From Mycobacterium aquaticum (GTDB lineage: Bacteria; Actinomycetota; Actinomycetes; Mycobacteriales; Mycobacteriaceae): DNA of 64,000 nucleotides. Of the stretch, positions 52,705 to 61,459 are shown in pieces (the stretch's first letter is position 1; each line of letters starts with the position of its first letter). The notes beneath the pieces were generated by a model. That model was not told where the DNA came from. It searched no databases and saw nothing but the letters and a program-made list of their open reading frames with translations. Location of the stretch: assembly GCF_002086485.1 (NCBI RefSeq), contig NZ_MVHF01000001.1, forward strand, positions 310,001 to 374,000. Reading direction: 5' to 3'. The position numbers and the translations under genes are program-made.

Positions 52705-53822
52705 GTGTCGGCGGGGGTGCCGGTCGCCCGTTGCAAGGCGACCAGACTCCGGCACTGCCGATGCTCAACGGCAAGGCCGTCGACCTGACGGGTCCGGGCC
52801 GCACCGACCAATTCGGGGTGACGGCAACCGATCTCGGTGCCTCGGTGGTGGCCCCCAACGGCAAGTTGGTCTCGGTGTTCGGTGATACCTTCTCGGGCCC
52901 CATGGTGGGGCAGGGTGATTGGCGTTCCCCGGTGGCGCTGATCGGCAGCGGCGACGCCGATCACGAGATCGTCTACGAGCGCGCGGCCGGACCGGATCCC
53001 AACTATGCGCATCAGCTGTGGTTCTACATCCACGACGACGCGTCGAGCGGATGGAGCCGTGGCGGCATCAGTACCGTGATCCCGTCGGATCTGCTGCGGG
53101 TAGGGGATTCGATCTATCTGCACGCCATCGTCAACCATGGCTTCGGCAATGTGATGTGGACCGAGATCTGGCGCTCGGACGACAGCGGTGTCTCGTGGAC
53201 CCACATGGGGGAGCAGGCCAAGTTCCCGGGCGATCTGCAGGGCGGCTACGCGCAGTGCTGGTCGTGGGATTACGATCCCGACGACGGCTGGGTTTACGTG
53301 GTGGCCACCGGGTTTCAGCGCAACAAGGGCATCATCCTGATGCGGGTGCGTCCCGACCAGATCGGGCAGCGTTCGCAGTACAGCTGCTGGGGTTTCACGA
53401 ACGGCAGCTGGGGCTGGGGTCAACAGAGCACGCCGATCACGCCGCCCGCAGAACAGTGGGGCGAGTTGACATTCCGCCGGGTGGCAGCCGGAACATGGGT
53501 TCTCGGCGGGTTTTTGGCGTCGCAGTACGCGCTGGGCTACCGCGTCGTCAACTCGCCGGTGGCCAACATGTACACCACGCCGCTGCAGATCCCGGTCGTC
53601 GGCTCATCGTGGGCCGACGAGGACCCCGCCGACAGCAGGGTGGCCCAGCTCTACGGTGGCTACCTGCTGCCGGGCTCCCGCTTCGACGTGCAGGGCGGCG
53701 TCGGCCTGGTGGTGTCCCAGTGGCGCACCGATACCGGATGGCCTTACCGGGCAATGCAATTCAAGGCCCAGCTCAGGGATACCAGCCAGGCACCCCGGCC
53801 GGCGGATCCGATCAACCTTTAG
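52701..53822 (+). CDS. DUF4185 protein without a signal peptide (third of three)
   Basis: This protein of about 373 residues is a DUF4185 member: FGVTATDLGASVVAPNGKLVSVFGDTFSGPMVG at the start, then WRSPVALIGSGD, GVSWTHMGEQAKFPGDLQGGYAQCWSWDYDPDDGWVYVVATGFQRNKGIILMRV, NMYTTPLQIPVVG and YGGYLLPGSRFDVQGGVGLVVSQW. It is more distant from the two secreted copies than they are from each other. The start is GTG 52701, overlapping the previous TGA (GTGA), or GTG 52695. No signal peptide is visible, although the upstream overlapping gene encodes a secreted protein. Export by another route or a cytosolic role is unresolved. Confidence 0.8.
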   Translation: MSVGGGAGRPLQGDQTPALPMLNGKAVDLTGPGRTDQFGVTATDLGASVVAPNGKLVSVFGDTFSGPMVGQGDWRSPVALIGSGDADHEIVYERAAGPDPNYAHQLWFYIHDDASSGWSRGGISTVIPSDLLRVGDSIYLHAIVNHGFGNVMWTEIWRSDDSGVSWTHMGEQAKFPGDLQGGYAQCWSWDYDPDDGWVYVVATGFQRNKGIILMRVRPDQIGQRSQYSCWGFTNGSWGWGQQSTPITPPAEQWGELTFRRVAAGTWVLGGFLASQYALGYRVVNSPVANMYTTPLQIPVVGSSWADEDPADSRVAQLYGGYLLPGSRFDVQGGVGLVVSQWRTDTGWPYRAMQFKAQLRDTSQAPRPADPINL

Positions 53823-53823
53823 C

Positions 53824-54570
53824 TCAGGCGGTGAACCCGCCGTCGACGTTCCAGTTCGCCCCGGTCACGAAGCCGGATTCGGAGCCCGCCAGGAAGCTCA
53901 CCACCGCTCCGATGTCGGACGTGTCGCCGTAGCGGCCGAGTGCGGTGGACTGCCTTATGGAATCGGCGAATTCGCCCTCGTCGGGGTTCAGGTCGGTGGC
54001 TATCGGGCCGGGCTGCACGTTGTTGACGGTGATACCGCGCGGACCGAGATCGCGGGCCAGCGCCCGGGTCAGTGAGGACACCGCGCCCTTGGTCATCGCG
54101 TACACCGAAAGTCCCGCCACGGGCACCCGGTCGGCGTTGATGCTGCCGATGTTGATGATTCGCGAGCCCTCGCCGAGATGGCCGACCGCGCTGCGGATCG
54201 CGGCATAGACACCGCCGATGTTGATCGCGACCAGCCGGTCGAACTGCTCCTGCGGAAATTCTTCGATCGGTGCGATGTAGGCGGTACCGGCATTGTTGAC
54301 CAGGACGTCGAGACCGCCGAGAGCTGCCACTGTCTGCTCGACCGATGCGGCGACCTGTACAGGATCGGCGCTGTCGGCCTGGATGGCCACCACCTTGCCG
54401 CCGTCCGCGGTCACTTCGGCGACCAGCTTGTCGGCCTCGGCTGCCGAGGCCGCGTAGGTGAAGCCCACGTCGGCGCCGTCGGCGGCCAGTCTGCGCACGA
54501 TCTGTGCGCCGATTCCGCGGGAACCGCCGGTTACCAGTGCGCGGCGGCCGGTCAGGGGTGCTGAGCTCAT
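53824..54570 (-). CDS. Short-chain dehydrogenase/reductase (3-oxoacyl reductase-like)
   Basis: This 248-residue classical SDR has VTGGSRGIGAQIVRRLA, LVNNAGTAY, INIGSINAD with the catalytic Ser, and YAMTK (YxxxK). It ends with FVTGANWNVDGGFTA, typical of FabG-like SDRs. The substrate is unknown. It is divergent from a TetR gene (54696), which probably controls it. Confidence 0.9.
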   Translation of the reverse strand: MSSAPLTGRRALVTGGSRGIGAQIVRRLAADGADVGFTYAASAAEADKLVAEVTADGGKVVAIQADSADPVQVAASVEQTVAALGGLDVLVNNAGTAYIAPIEEFPQEQFDRLVAINIGGVYAAIRSAVGHLGEGSRIINIGSINADRVPVAGLSVYAMTKGAVSSLTRALARDLGPRGITVNNVQPGPIATDLNPDEGEFADSIRQSTALGRYGDTSDIGAVVSFLAGSESGFVTGANWNVDGGFTA

Positions 54571-54608
54571 GGGATTTTCCTTCCGGAATGTTTTTCGAAC
54601 CGGTTGGT

Positions 54609-54617
54609 TACTAAGTA
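54609..54617. promoter_or_regulatory. TACTAAGTA palindrome in the SDR/TetR divergent promoter
   Basis: A 9-nt palindrome centred on A54613 sits in the 125-bp divergent region, near the SDR start and within AT-richer sequence (GGTTACTAAGTACGC). It fits a short TetR-type operator, but the match is small, so this is tentative. Confidence 0.35.
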
Positions 54618-54695
54618 CGCTGAGGTCAAGGCGCAGGTGCGGGTAATGATTCCCGCTGTGACCGGTATCACAGCAGGGCGGGAGGCAGGTTCGCG

Positions 54696-55256
54696 ATGGC
54701 GATAGGCAGGCCCCGGGAGTTCGATCCCGAGCAGGTCGAGGACGCCGCGATGAAACTGTTCTGGGAACACGGCTACGACTCGGTGTCCATCAGCGATCTG
54801 ACCGCAGCCACCGGTGTGAACCGCCGCAGCATCTACGCCGAATTCGGCTCCAAGGAACAACTTTTCGAACGGGCACTGCAGCGCTACGTCACCGGCCCCG
54901 GCGGTTACGCCGCCGAGGCCTTGACCCGCGCGACTGCCCGCGACGTTGCCGAGGCGATGGTCCACGGTGCCGCGGACGCGACCACCGGCGAGCCCCGAGG
55001 TTGCCTGCTGGTCGGGAACGGTGAGGGGCTCGCCGAGCGGCGCTGTGCCGACGTGCAAGACATCGCCAGGCGATTCGACGCCGCGGTGGCCACCGGCGAA
55101 CTGGCAGACGTTGACACCATGTTGCTGGCCCGGTGGATCTCGGCTGTGTGTCAAGGGATTTCGGTGCAGGCGCGCAGCGGCGCGAGCCGGGCCGAGTTGC
55201 ATGCGGTGGCGGATTTGGCGCTGGCCGGCTGGCCCGGAACCGGCCCGCGCACATGA
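54696..55256 (+). CDS. TetR-family transcriptional regulator
   Basis: This 186-residue regulator begins MAIGRPREFDPEQVEDAAMKLFWEHGYDSVSISDLTAATGVNRRSIYAEFGSKEQLFERAL, a typical AcrR/TetR DNA-binding domain of the GRPREFD subgroup. The C-terminal part holds RGCLLVGNGEGL and the final ISAVCQGISVQARSGASRAELHAVADLAL helices. It is likely the regulator of the divergent SDR gene and of itself. GGGAGGCAGG upstream supports the ATG. Confidence 0.9.
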   Translation: MAIGRPREFDPEQVEDAAMKLFWEHGYDSVSISDLTAATGVNRRSIYAEFGSKEQLFERALQRYVTGPGGYAAEALTRATARDVAEAMVHGAADATTGEPRGCLLVGNGEGLAERRCADVQDIARRFDAAVATGELADVDTMLLARWISAVCQGISVQARSGASRAELHAVADLALAGWPGTGPRT

Positions 55257-55278
55257 TATCTGTGCATATGGTGATGCG

Positions 55279-56352
55279 GTGACGAAGCGAGTGGTGGTCT
55301 GGGGCACCGGTTTTGTGGGCAGCATGGTGATCGCCGAGATCGTCAAGCATCCACTGTTCGAACTGGTCGGTGTCGGGGTCAGCAACCCCGACAAGGTCGG
55401 CCGCGACGTCGGCGACATCTGCGGGCTCGGCGCCCCGATCGGAGTGGCCGCGACCGACGATGTCGATGCGCTCATCGCGCTGAGGCCTGACGCGCTGGTC
55501 CACTACGGCCCGACCGCCGCGCATGCCGACGCCAACATCGACCTGATCACCCGGTTCCTGCGGGCAGGCATCGACGTCTGCTCGACGGCGATGACGCCCT
55601 GGGTGTGGCCGAAGATGCACCTCAACCCACCGAACTGGATCGAGCCTGTCACCGAGGCCTGTGAGGCGGGTGGGTCGTCATGCTTCACCACCGGGATAGA
55701 CCCCGGGTTCGCCAACGACCTGTTTCCGATGACGCTGATGGGTCTGTGCTCGGAGATCCGACGGGTCCGGGCGTCGGAACTGTTGGACTACACCAACTAC
55801 ACCGGCGACTACGAGTTCGAGATGGGCATCGGCAGGCCGCCCGAACACCGGGCGTTGCTGGAAACTCCCGACATCCTCGTATTCGCTTGGGGCGCAACCG
55901 TTCCGATGATCGCCTACGCAGCGGGCATCGAACTCGACGCCATCACCACAACCTGGGACAAGTGGATCACCCCCGATGAACGCAAGACCGCCAAGGGGAT
56001 CATCGCGCCCGGCAACGTGGCCGCGGTTCGGTTCACCATCAACGGTGTGTACCGCGGCGAGACCCGCATCCAACTCGAGCACGTCAACCGCATCGGCCTG
56101 GACGCCGCGCCGGACTGGCCGTCGGGCAACGACAACGACGTGTACCGCGTCGACATCGACGGCACACCCAGCATTTCCCAGGAAACCGCGTTCCGGTTCA
56201 CCGACGGTTCGGGTCGCGATGCGGCCGCGGCGGGCTGCCTGGCCACCGGCCTACGTGCGCTAAATGCTGTCCCCGCAGTCAATGATCATTTGCCAGGATG
56301 GGTGACACCGCTGGACTTACCGCTCATCACAGGTTGCGGCAATATTCGCTGA
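55279..56352 (+). CDS. Dihydrodipicolinate reductase-like (amino-acid dehydrogenase-type) protein
   Basis: This 357-residue protein starts with an NAD(P)-binding Rossmann motif (VVVWGTGFVGSMVIAEIVKHPLFELVGVGVSNPDKVGRDVG) and has ALVHYGPTAAHADANIDLITRFLRAGIDVCSTAMTPWVWP, as in DapB-fold 2,4-diaminopentanoate dehydrogenase-like proteins that are common in mycobacteria. GIDPGFANDLFPMTL marks the start of the catalytic domain. The true substrate is unknown; DapB itself is shorter. The start GTG 55279 lies 22 bp after the TetR stop. Confidence 0.8.
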   Translation: MTKRVVVWGTGFVGSMVIAEIVKHPLFELVGVGVSNPDKVGRDVGDICGLGAPIGVAATDDVDALIALRPDALVHYGPTAAHADANIDLITRFLRAGIDVCSTAMTPWVWPKMHLNPPNWIEPVTEACEAGGSSCFTTGIDPGFANDLFPMTLMGLCSEIRRVRASELLDYTNYTGDYEFEMGIGRPPEHRALLETPDILVFAWGATVPMIAYAAGIELDAITTTWDKWITPDERKTAKGIIAPGNVAAVRFTINGVYRGETRIQLEHVNRIGLDAAPDWPSGNDNDVYRVDIDGTPSISQETAFRFTDGSGRDAAAAGCLATGLRALNAVPAVNDHLPGWVTPLDLPLITGCGNIR

Positions 56353-56414
56353 GTAACATTCGCCCCGTTAACTGAGATGCACTACCGGATAGTGCTCTCT
56401 CGAGACGGGGTGAC

Positions 56415-58208
56415 ATGGCTGACGGAATTGGGCTGTCGGTTGGTGCGACCAACCTGACGGCGGTGGTGGTGGGCAGGACCGCGGTGACGCGCTCACCTGT
56501 GCTGACGCTCTATCCGCATCGCCCATCCGAGGTCGGGGTGCCCAGCGAGAACCCCAACCTCAACGAACGGGGGCTGATCCTCACCGACTTCGTCGACCGC
56601 GTCGGGGACCCGGTGGGCATCCTGGCCCCCGACGGCTCGTCCCATCGCGGCGAGGTGCTCGTCGCCGACGCGCTGGGCGCGCTGCTGCACACCCTCACCC
56701 GCGGCGGGCCCGCGGCTGACCCGATCGCCATCACGCACCCCGCACACTGGCGGCCCAACCAGGTCGCGGCGCTGCGCACCGCCCTTGATGCGGTCCCGGA
56801 GTTCCAGGGCGCGGCCTCACCCACGGTGCTCTCGGACGCAACGGCGGCGCTGACCGCTCTGCAGGACAAGCCCGGGGTGCCTACCCGCGGCGTGATCGCG
56901 CTGTGCGATTTCGGCGGTACGGGCACCAGCATCACGCTCGCCGACGCCGGTAACGGCTACCAGCCGATCGCCCCGACGGTCCGGCATTCCGATCTGTCGG
57001 GTGACCTCATCGACCAGGCGTTGCTCACGCACATCGTCAACGAACTGTCGTCGGCGGGCACCATCGACCTGGCGAGCACGTCGGCGATCGGCTCACTCGG
57101 CCGGTTGCGCAGTGAGTGCCGCCGCGCCAAGGAACGGTTGTCCACCGAGTCGGTGACCTCGTTGACCGCCGAACTGCCGGGCCATCGCAGTGACGTCAGG
57201 CTGAACCGCCGTGAGCTCGACGACGCCATGCAGGCGCCGCTGAACGAATTCGTCGCGGTTCTGCAGGACACCGTGGACCGCGCCGGATTGCGGCCCGGGG
57301 ATCTCGTCGCTGTCGCCACCATCGGCGGAGGGGCCAGGATCCCGGCCATCACTACCGCGCTGTCGCAGAGTTTGCGGGTGCCGGTGATCACCGGGGCTCA
57401 ACCCGAGCTGACCGCGGCCATCGGATCGGGCATCACAGCGGTGCGCGGCACGGTCGAGGAAAGCATGACCGCGCTGGCACCCGCGTCGGCAGCCGCGCCG
57501 CTCACGCAGGCGGCCGCGGTGGTGGCCCCCGAACCGCCGCCGGCCCCGCAAGCGCTGGCCTGGTCGGACGCCGCCGACGTGCCCGATGTCGCCCCGGCCA
57601 CCGAGCTGGGCTATGCCGAACCCGAGCCCGCCCGCATCGGGCTCACCAGCGCGCGGCCGCAGCTGGAATTCGGCGAGGCCGAGCTCACCGACCACGACCG
57701 GGTCGCCGCACTGCCGTGGTACCGCAAACCCGCGCTGCTGGCGGGCGCCGGAGGCGCGGTGGCACTCGTCGCCGTCGTGGCCGTGCTCCTGCTGACCCAC
57801 CAAGGCTCGGACAAGAGCCCGGCACCGGCATCAACGTCGACGGGGATGACCACCACGTCGGCGCCCGCGCAGGCACCGGCGCCAGGAGCGCCCGCCGGCG
57901 CGTCGGCACCTGAGCAGCAACAGCAGCAGGCTCCGCAGACGGTCATCGAGCAGGCCCCGGCGCAGACGGTGACGCAGACCGCGCCACCGCCCCCCGCGGA
58001 TGCGCCACCCCCGCCTCAGACGCCCGACGCGCCACCGCCCGCGACCGACACCCCCACGACCGCAGCGCCTGCGACGACCGACACGCCGACCAGTGCGGCT
58101 CCGTCGACGCCGACCCAGACGCCGTGGACCCCCGCGGCGCCGTACCCGACCATCCCGGGTCTGCCGTGGGTGCCTGCTCCCGGCGGCGGGCACGGCCACG
58201 GCGGCTAG
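56415..58208 (+). CDS. Hsp70-like ATPase fused to a TM helix and Pro-rich tail
   Basis: This 597-residue protein has an Hsp70/actin-type nucleotide-binding fold: GLSVGATNLTAVVVG (phosphate 1), ITHPAHWRPNQVAALRTAL, IALCDFGGTGTSITLAD (phosphate 2) and VATIGGGARIPAITTALS (adenosine motif). There is no peptide-binding domain. At ~438-460 lies one TM helix (LLAGAGGAVALVAVVAVLLL), and then ~135 residues of Pro/Ala/Thr/Gln-rich sequence ending GGGHGHGG, presumably outside the cell. The protein thus looks like a membrane-tethered ATPase sensor or scaffold. GGGGTG precedes the ATG. Confidence 0.85.
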   Translation: MADGIGLSVGATNLTAVVVGRTAVTRSPVLTLYPHRPSEVGVPSENPNLNERGLILTDFVDRVGDPVGILAPDGSSHRGEVLVADALGALLHTLTRGGPAADPIAITHPAHWRPNQVAALRTALDAVPEFQGAASPTVLSDATAALTALQDKPGVPTRGVIALCDFGGTGTSITLADAGNGYQPIAPTVRHSDLSGDLIDQALLTHIVNELSSAGTIDLASTSAIGSLGRLRSECRRAKERLSTESVTSLTAELPGHRSDVRLNRRELDDAMQAPLNEFVAVLQDTVDRAGLRPGDLVAVATIGGGARIPAITTALSQSLRVPVITGAQPELTAAIGSGITAVRGTVEESMTALAPASAAAPLTQAAAVVAPEPPPAPQALAWSDAADVPDVAPATELGYAEPEPARIGLTSARPQLEFGEAELTDHDRVAALPWYRKPALLAGAGGAVALVAVVAVLLLTHQGSDKSPAPASTSTGMTTTSAPAQAPAPGAPAGASAPEQQQQQAPQTVIEQAPAQTVTQTAPPPPADAPPPPQTPDAPPPATDTPTTAAPATTDTPTSAAPSTPTQTPWTPAAPYPTIPGLPWVPAPGGGHGHGG

Positions 58209-58211
58209 CGA

Positions 58212-58850
58212 TCAACCGAAGGACTCGAACGCGTCGAGGACTTCGGGGGAGTAGACGATCGACGGCTCGATCGCCGCGGTCGTCTTGAGAGTCGTCACCA
58301 GCGCGGCTGCCGCGAGTTCGACGAGAGCGTCGGCGTCGATGTCCCGATGGGTGATGCGATCGATCATCATCTCGTCGAGATATCCGACCCAGCCGTGCAT
58401 GGCCGCGCGCAGAACCGGCGGGATCGGGTCAGCGATGCCCAGCGCCAACAGGATTCGTTGCGCACCGATCCAGCGCAGGCGCTCGACGGCCTCTTGGTGT
58501 TCGGTGTCGGCGCCCAACGCGCCGCGCAGCAGCGCGACGAAACTGCCGGAGTACGAGTCGATATAGGCGATATGGCTGCGCAATGCGTGGCGCAGCTGGT
58601 CCACGAGCGTGCCATCCGCCGGCGGCAGGCTCAGCTGGACAGCTGCGATCTCCTCTGCGATCTCGTTCATGACCGCGAGGTAGAGCCCACGCTTGTTCTC
58701 GAAATGGTGCGCGATCAGCCCGTAGGCCACGCCGGCGTTCTTGGCCACCTCCGATGTGGTGACCCGGTCGTATGGGCGGGTGGCGAACAGGTGTCGGGCC
58801 GCGTCGATGATCGCCTGACGCCGGTCGGCGACGGCCGGTTTGGCAGACAT
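58212..58850 (-). CDS. TetR-family transcriptional regulator
   Basis: This 212-residue regulator has the N-terminal domain RRQAIIDAARHLFATRPYDRVTTSEVAKNAGVAYGLIAHHFENKRGLYLAV and a ligand-binding part with two AALVTT-like helices near the end. It lies 9 bp downstream of an SDR gene on the same strand, so the pair is probably co-transcribed and regulated through the palindrome at 59766. Its stop is 3 bp from the convergent Hsp70-like stop. Confidence 0.88.
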   Translation of the reverse strand: MSAKPAVADRRQAIIDAARHLFATRPYDRVTTSEVAKNAGVAYGLIAHHFENKRGLYLAVMNEIAEEIAAVQLSLPPADGTLVDQLRHALRSHIAYIDSYSGSFVALLRGALGADTEHQEAVERLRWIGAQRILLALGIADPIPPVLRAAMHGWVGYLDEMMIDRITHRDIDADALVELAAAALVTTLKTTAAIEPSIVYSPEVLDAFESFG

Positions 58851-58859
58851 CGGTTCAGG

Positions 58860-59690
58860 CTAACGGGGTTGTTCGGCTTGGGTTTGCAGTTCGAGGGCTC
58901 CGCGGGTGTTCACGCGTCTGCCGGCGATCGCTGCGACCAGGCGGCCGATGGCCGGGATCTCCAGTGGCAGCAGCGAGTACCGGGGATACACCACCCGGGC
59001 GTCGCCCTGTTGCAGCGCGCGGACGACGGCCGCTGCCGTGGCCTCCGGGGGTACCGGCGGCAGGGTTGTGGGAGCCGTTGTCTTCCAAGGGAGTTCGTCG
59101 ATATCCCGGAGCGCGGTGTCGGTGGCGCCGGGTACCACTTCGAGCACCCGAAGTGGAGTTTCGGCGAGTTCCAGTCGCAGGGATCGCGTGGCCTGGGCGA
59201 GGGCGGCTTTGGATGCGGCGTAGTACCCGAGCAGCGGCAGTGGCACGGCTTGCACTGTCGAGGTGACGTTGACGATCGTGCCGCGCCCCGCGGCGTGCAT
59301 CGCCGGCAGCACTGCGGCGGTCAGCGCGAGCGGGGACCACAGGTTCACTTCGAAGATTGCGCGGGCCGCAGCCGTATCGGCCACCACGGACTGTGCGCCG
59401 GTCAGGTTGGCACCCGCGTTGTTGATCACGACGTCGACCACGCCGTCGAGCGCGGCGATGGCGTCGCGACCGAGGGTGGCGGCAGCACCGGGTTCGGCCA
59501 GATCGGTCGGCATCACGATCGGCCGGGGCTGCCCTGACGGGGCGATCTGATCGGCGAGCTCGTCGAGCAGATCGTGGCGTCGGGCCGCCAGCACGAGTGT
59601 GGCACCCCGGGCTGCCAGTGCCAGGCTCAGTTCTCGACCGATGCCGCTCGATGCGCCTGTCACAATAATTCGCTTGCCGCGCAGGTTCAT
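58860..59690 (-). CDS. Short-chain dehydrogenase/reductase
   Basis: This 276-residue SDR has VTGASSGIGRELSLALAARG, NNAGAN, NVTSTVQ with the catalytic Ser, and YYAASK (YxxxK). The C-terminal third (VVRALQQGDARVVYPRYSLLPLEIPAIGRLVAAIAG) looks membrane-seeking, as in retinol-dehydrogenase or mycolate-type SDRs. The start ATG 59690 is supported by AAGGCAACG upstream; the frame is open to 59756. It is divergent from the IlvX-like gene. Confidence 0.87.
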   Translation of the reverse strand: MNLRGKRIIVTGASSGIGRELSLALAARGATLVLAARRHDLLDELADQIAPSGQPRPIVMPTDLAEPGAAATLGRDAIAALDGVVDVVINNAGANLTGAQSVVADTAAARAIFEVNLWSPLALTAAVLPAMHAAGRGTIVNVTSTVQAVPLPLLGYYAASKAALAQATRSLRLELAETPLRVLEVVPGATDTALRDIDELPWKTTAPTTLPPVPPEATAAAVVRALQQGDARVVYPRYSLLPLEIPAIGRLVAAIAGRRVNTRGALELQTQAEQPR

Positions 59691-59765
59691 TCGTTGCCTT
59701 CGCATGAGTGTCGCCGTTCTTGCTGTCGGTCCACTTCCGCTTGCCGCCACTTTCACCGTCGCACA

Positions 59766-59784
59766 TTGATTGATAATCAGTCAA
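59766..59784. promoter_or_regulatory. TTGAnTGATnATCAnTCAA palindrome, probable TetR operator
   Basis: The 19-nt site TTGATTGATAATCAGTCAA is symmetric around A59775 apart from one position per half (core TGATnATCA is perfect). It lies between the divergent SDR gene (start 59690) and the IlvX-like gene (59915). The TetR gene downstream of the SDR gene is the natural candidate binder. Confidence 0.6.
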
Positions 59785-59914
59785 GACATCCGGTCGTCTC
59801 AGCCGGGCCTGCTCTGGCGTCCGGCCCGATTGCCGACCACTATGGGTGCGTGCGGCACAACGGGCATCAACACGAAATCGGAGTCGACGGTCTGATGCTG
59901 ATGCGGGCCGGCCG

Positions 59915-61459
59915 ATGAGCACGAGCACCGGTGCGCAGGTGGTCATCGCGCGGTTGCTCGCCGCGGGAGTCGACGTGTGCTTCGCCAATCCGGGCACCTC
60001 GGAGATGCACTTTGTCGCGGCACTCGACTCGGCGCCGGAGATGCGGCCCGTGCTGTGCCTGTTCGAAGGCGTGGCCACAGGGGCGGCCGACGGCTATGCG
60101 CGCATCGCTGCGCGGCCGGCCGCCACGCTGCTGCACCTCGGACCGGGCATGGCGAACGGTCTGGCCAATCTGCACAACGCGCGACGCGCCTTCAGTCCGG
60201 TCGTCAACATCGTCGGCGACCATGCGACGTACCACAAAACCCTCGACGCCCCACTGGAATCCGACATCGAGGCGTTGGCCGAATGGACCAACGGATCTGT
60301 GCACCGGCCCGCGACGCCCGACGAGATTGCCGCAGCCGTCGACAGCGCTGTCCACAGCGCGACCGGTGAACCCGGCCGCGTGGCCACGGTGATCCTGCCC
60401 GCGGATTTCTCGTGGGGCCCAGCGGAGGCCGGCGTGCCGGTGCCGGCACAACGGCAACCTGCGGCCGCTGCGATGCCGATCGAGGCCGCAGCGGCGCTGC
60501 TACGTGAACGCGGCGCGCACGCGCTGTTGCTGCTCGGAGGCGCGGCCAACTCCGCGGAAGGGCTGATCGCGGCGGCGCGCATTGCGGCCACGACCGGAGC
60601 GCGGGCGCTCGTCGAGACCTTCCCGGCCCGCGTGGCCCGTGGACGCGGCGTGCCGCATTTCGACCGGTTGGCCTACCTCGGCGAGCAGGCGGCCGAACAA
60701 CTCTCGGGCACAACGGATCTGATTCTCGTCGGGGCACGTTCGCCCGTCACGTTCTTCGCATATCCGGGCAAGCCGGGCGACCTCGTACCGCCCGGGACGA
60801 CCGTGCATGCCGTGGCCCCCAGTGACCTGGAGAAGCTGGCCGATCACCTCGGAGCCGCGCCCTATGTCGACAACCCCGCTGAGCTCGCCGCACTGCCCAG
60901 TGGTCCGCTCAACGCGCAGAACTGGGCCCAGGTGATCGCCACGCTGCTACCCGAGGACGCGATCATCTCCGACGAGGCGAACACCAGCGGCTTCTTCCTG
61001 CCCACCGCGACTGCGGGTTCGGCATCCCACGACCTGCTGACGCTGACCGGTGGTGCGATCGGCCAAGGACTCCCGGTCGCTGTCGGTGCCGCCGTTGCCG
61101 CGCCGCACCGGCCCGTGATCGCGCTGCAGGCCGACGGCAGTGCGCTCTACACCATCTCGGCGCTGTGGACCATGGCCCGCGAGCGGCTCGACGTCACCGT
61201 CGTCATCCTCAACAACCATGCCTACGCGATCCTGCAACTGGAACTGCAGCGCGTCGGCGCGGCAGCAGCCGGTGAGCAGTCCCGCTCGCTGCTCGACCTC
61301 GGCCGCCCGGACATCGACTTTGTCGCCATCGCACAGGGATTCGGGGTTCCTGCCACGCGGGCGACCACCGCCGAGGAGCTCGCCGAGCAGTTCCGCGCCG
61401 CGCTCGCCGAGCCGGGCCCGCACCTGATCGACGCTGCGGTGCCAGGCTTGTCGGGCTAG
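59915..61459 (+). CDS. ilvX: Acetolactate synthase large-subunit-like ThDP enzyme (IlvX-type)
   Basis: This 514-residue protein matches M. tuberculosis IlvX (Rv3509c). The pyrimidine-binding domain opens GVDVCFANPGTSEMHFVAALDSAP, with the conserved Glu in CLFEGVATGAADGYAR. GDHATYHKTLDAPLESDIEALA is characteristic of this group. The ThDP/Mg motif reads QADGSALYTI...VVILNN, with Ala in place of the first Gly of GDG, as I recall for this subfamily. Whether it makes acetolactate or decarboxylates or ligates another 2-oxo acid is unclear; no small subunit is nearby. ATG 59915 is preferred. The stop overlaps the convergent methyltransferase stop. Confidence 0.85.
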   Translation: MSTSTGAQVVIARLLAAGVDVCFANPGTSEMHFVAALDSAPEMRPVLCLFEGVATGAADGYARIAARPAATLLHLGPGMANGLANLHNARRAFSPVVNIVGDHATYHKTLDAPLESDIEALAEWTNGSVHRPATPDEIAAAVDSAVHSATGEPGRVATVILPADFSWGPAEAGVPVPAQRQPAAAAMPIEAAAALLRERGAHALLLLGGAANSAEGLIAAARIAATTGARALVETFPARVARGRGVPHFDRLAYLGEQAAEQLSGTTDLILVGARSPVTFFAYPGKPGDLVPPGTTVHAVAPSDLEKLADHLGAAPYVDNPAELAALPSGPLNAQNWAQVIATLLPEDAIISDEANTSGFFLPTATAGSASHDLLTLTGGAIGQGLPVAVGAAVAAPHRPVIALQADGSALYTISALWTMARERLDVTVVILNNHAYAILQLELQRVGAAAAGEQSRSLLDLGRPDIDFVAIAQGFGVPATRATTAEELAEQFRAALAEPGPHLIDAAVPGLSG

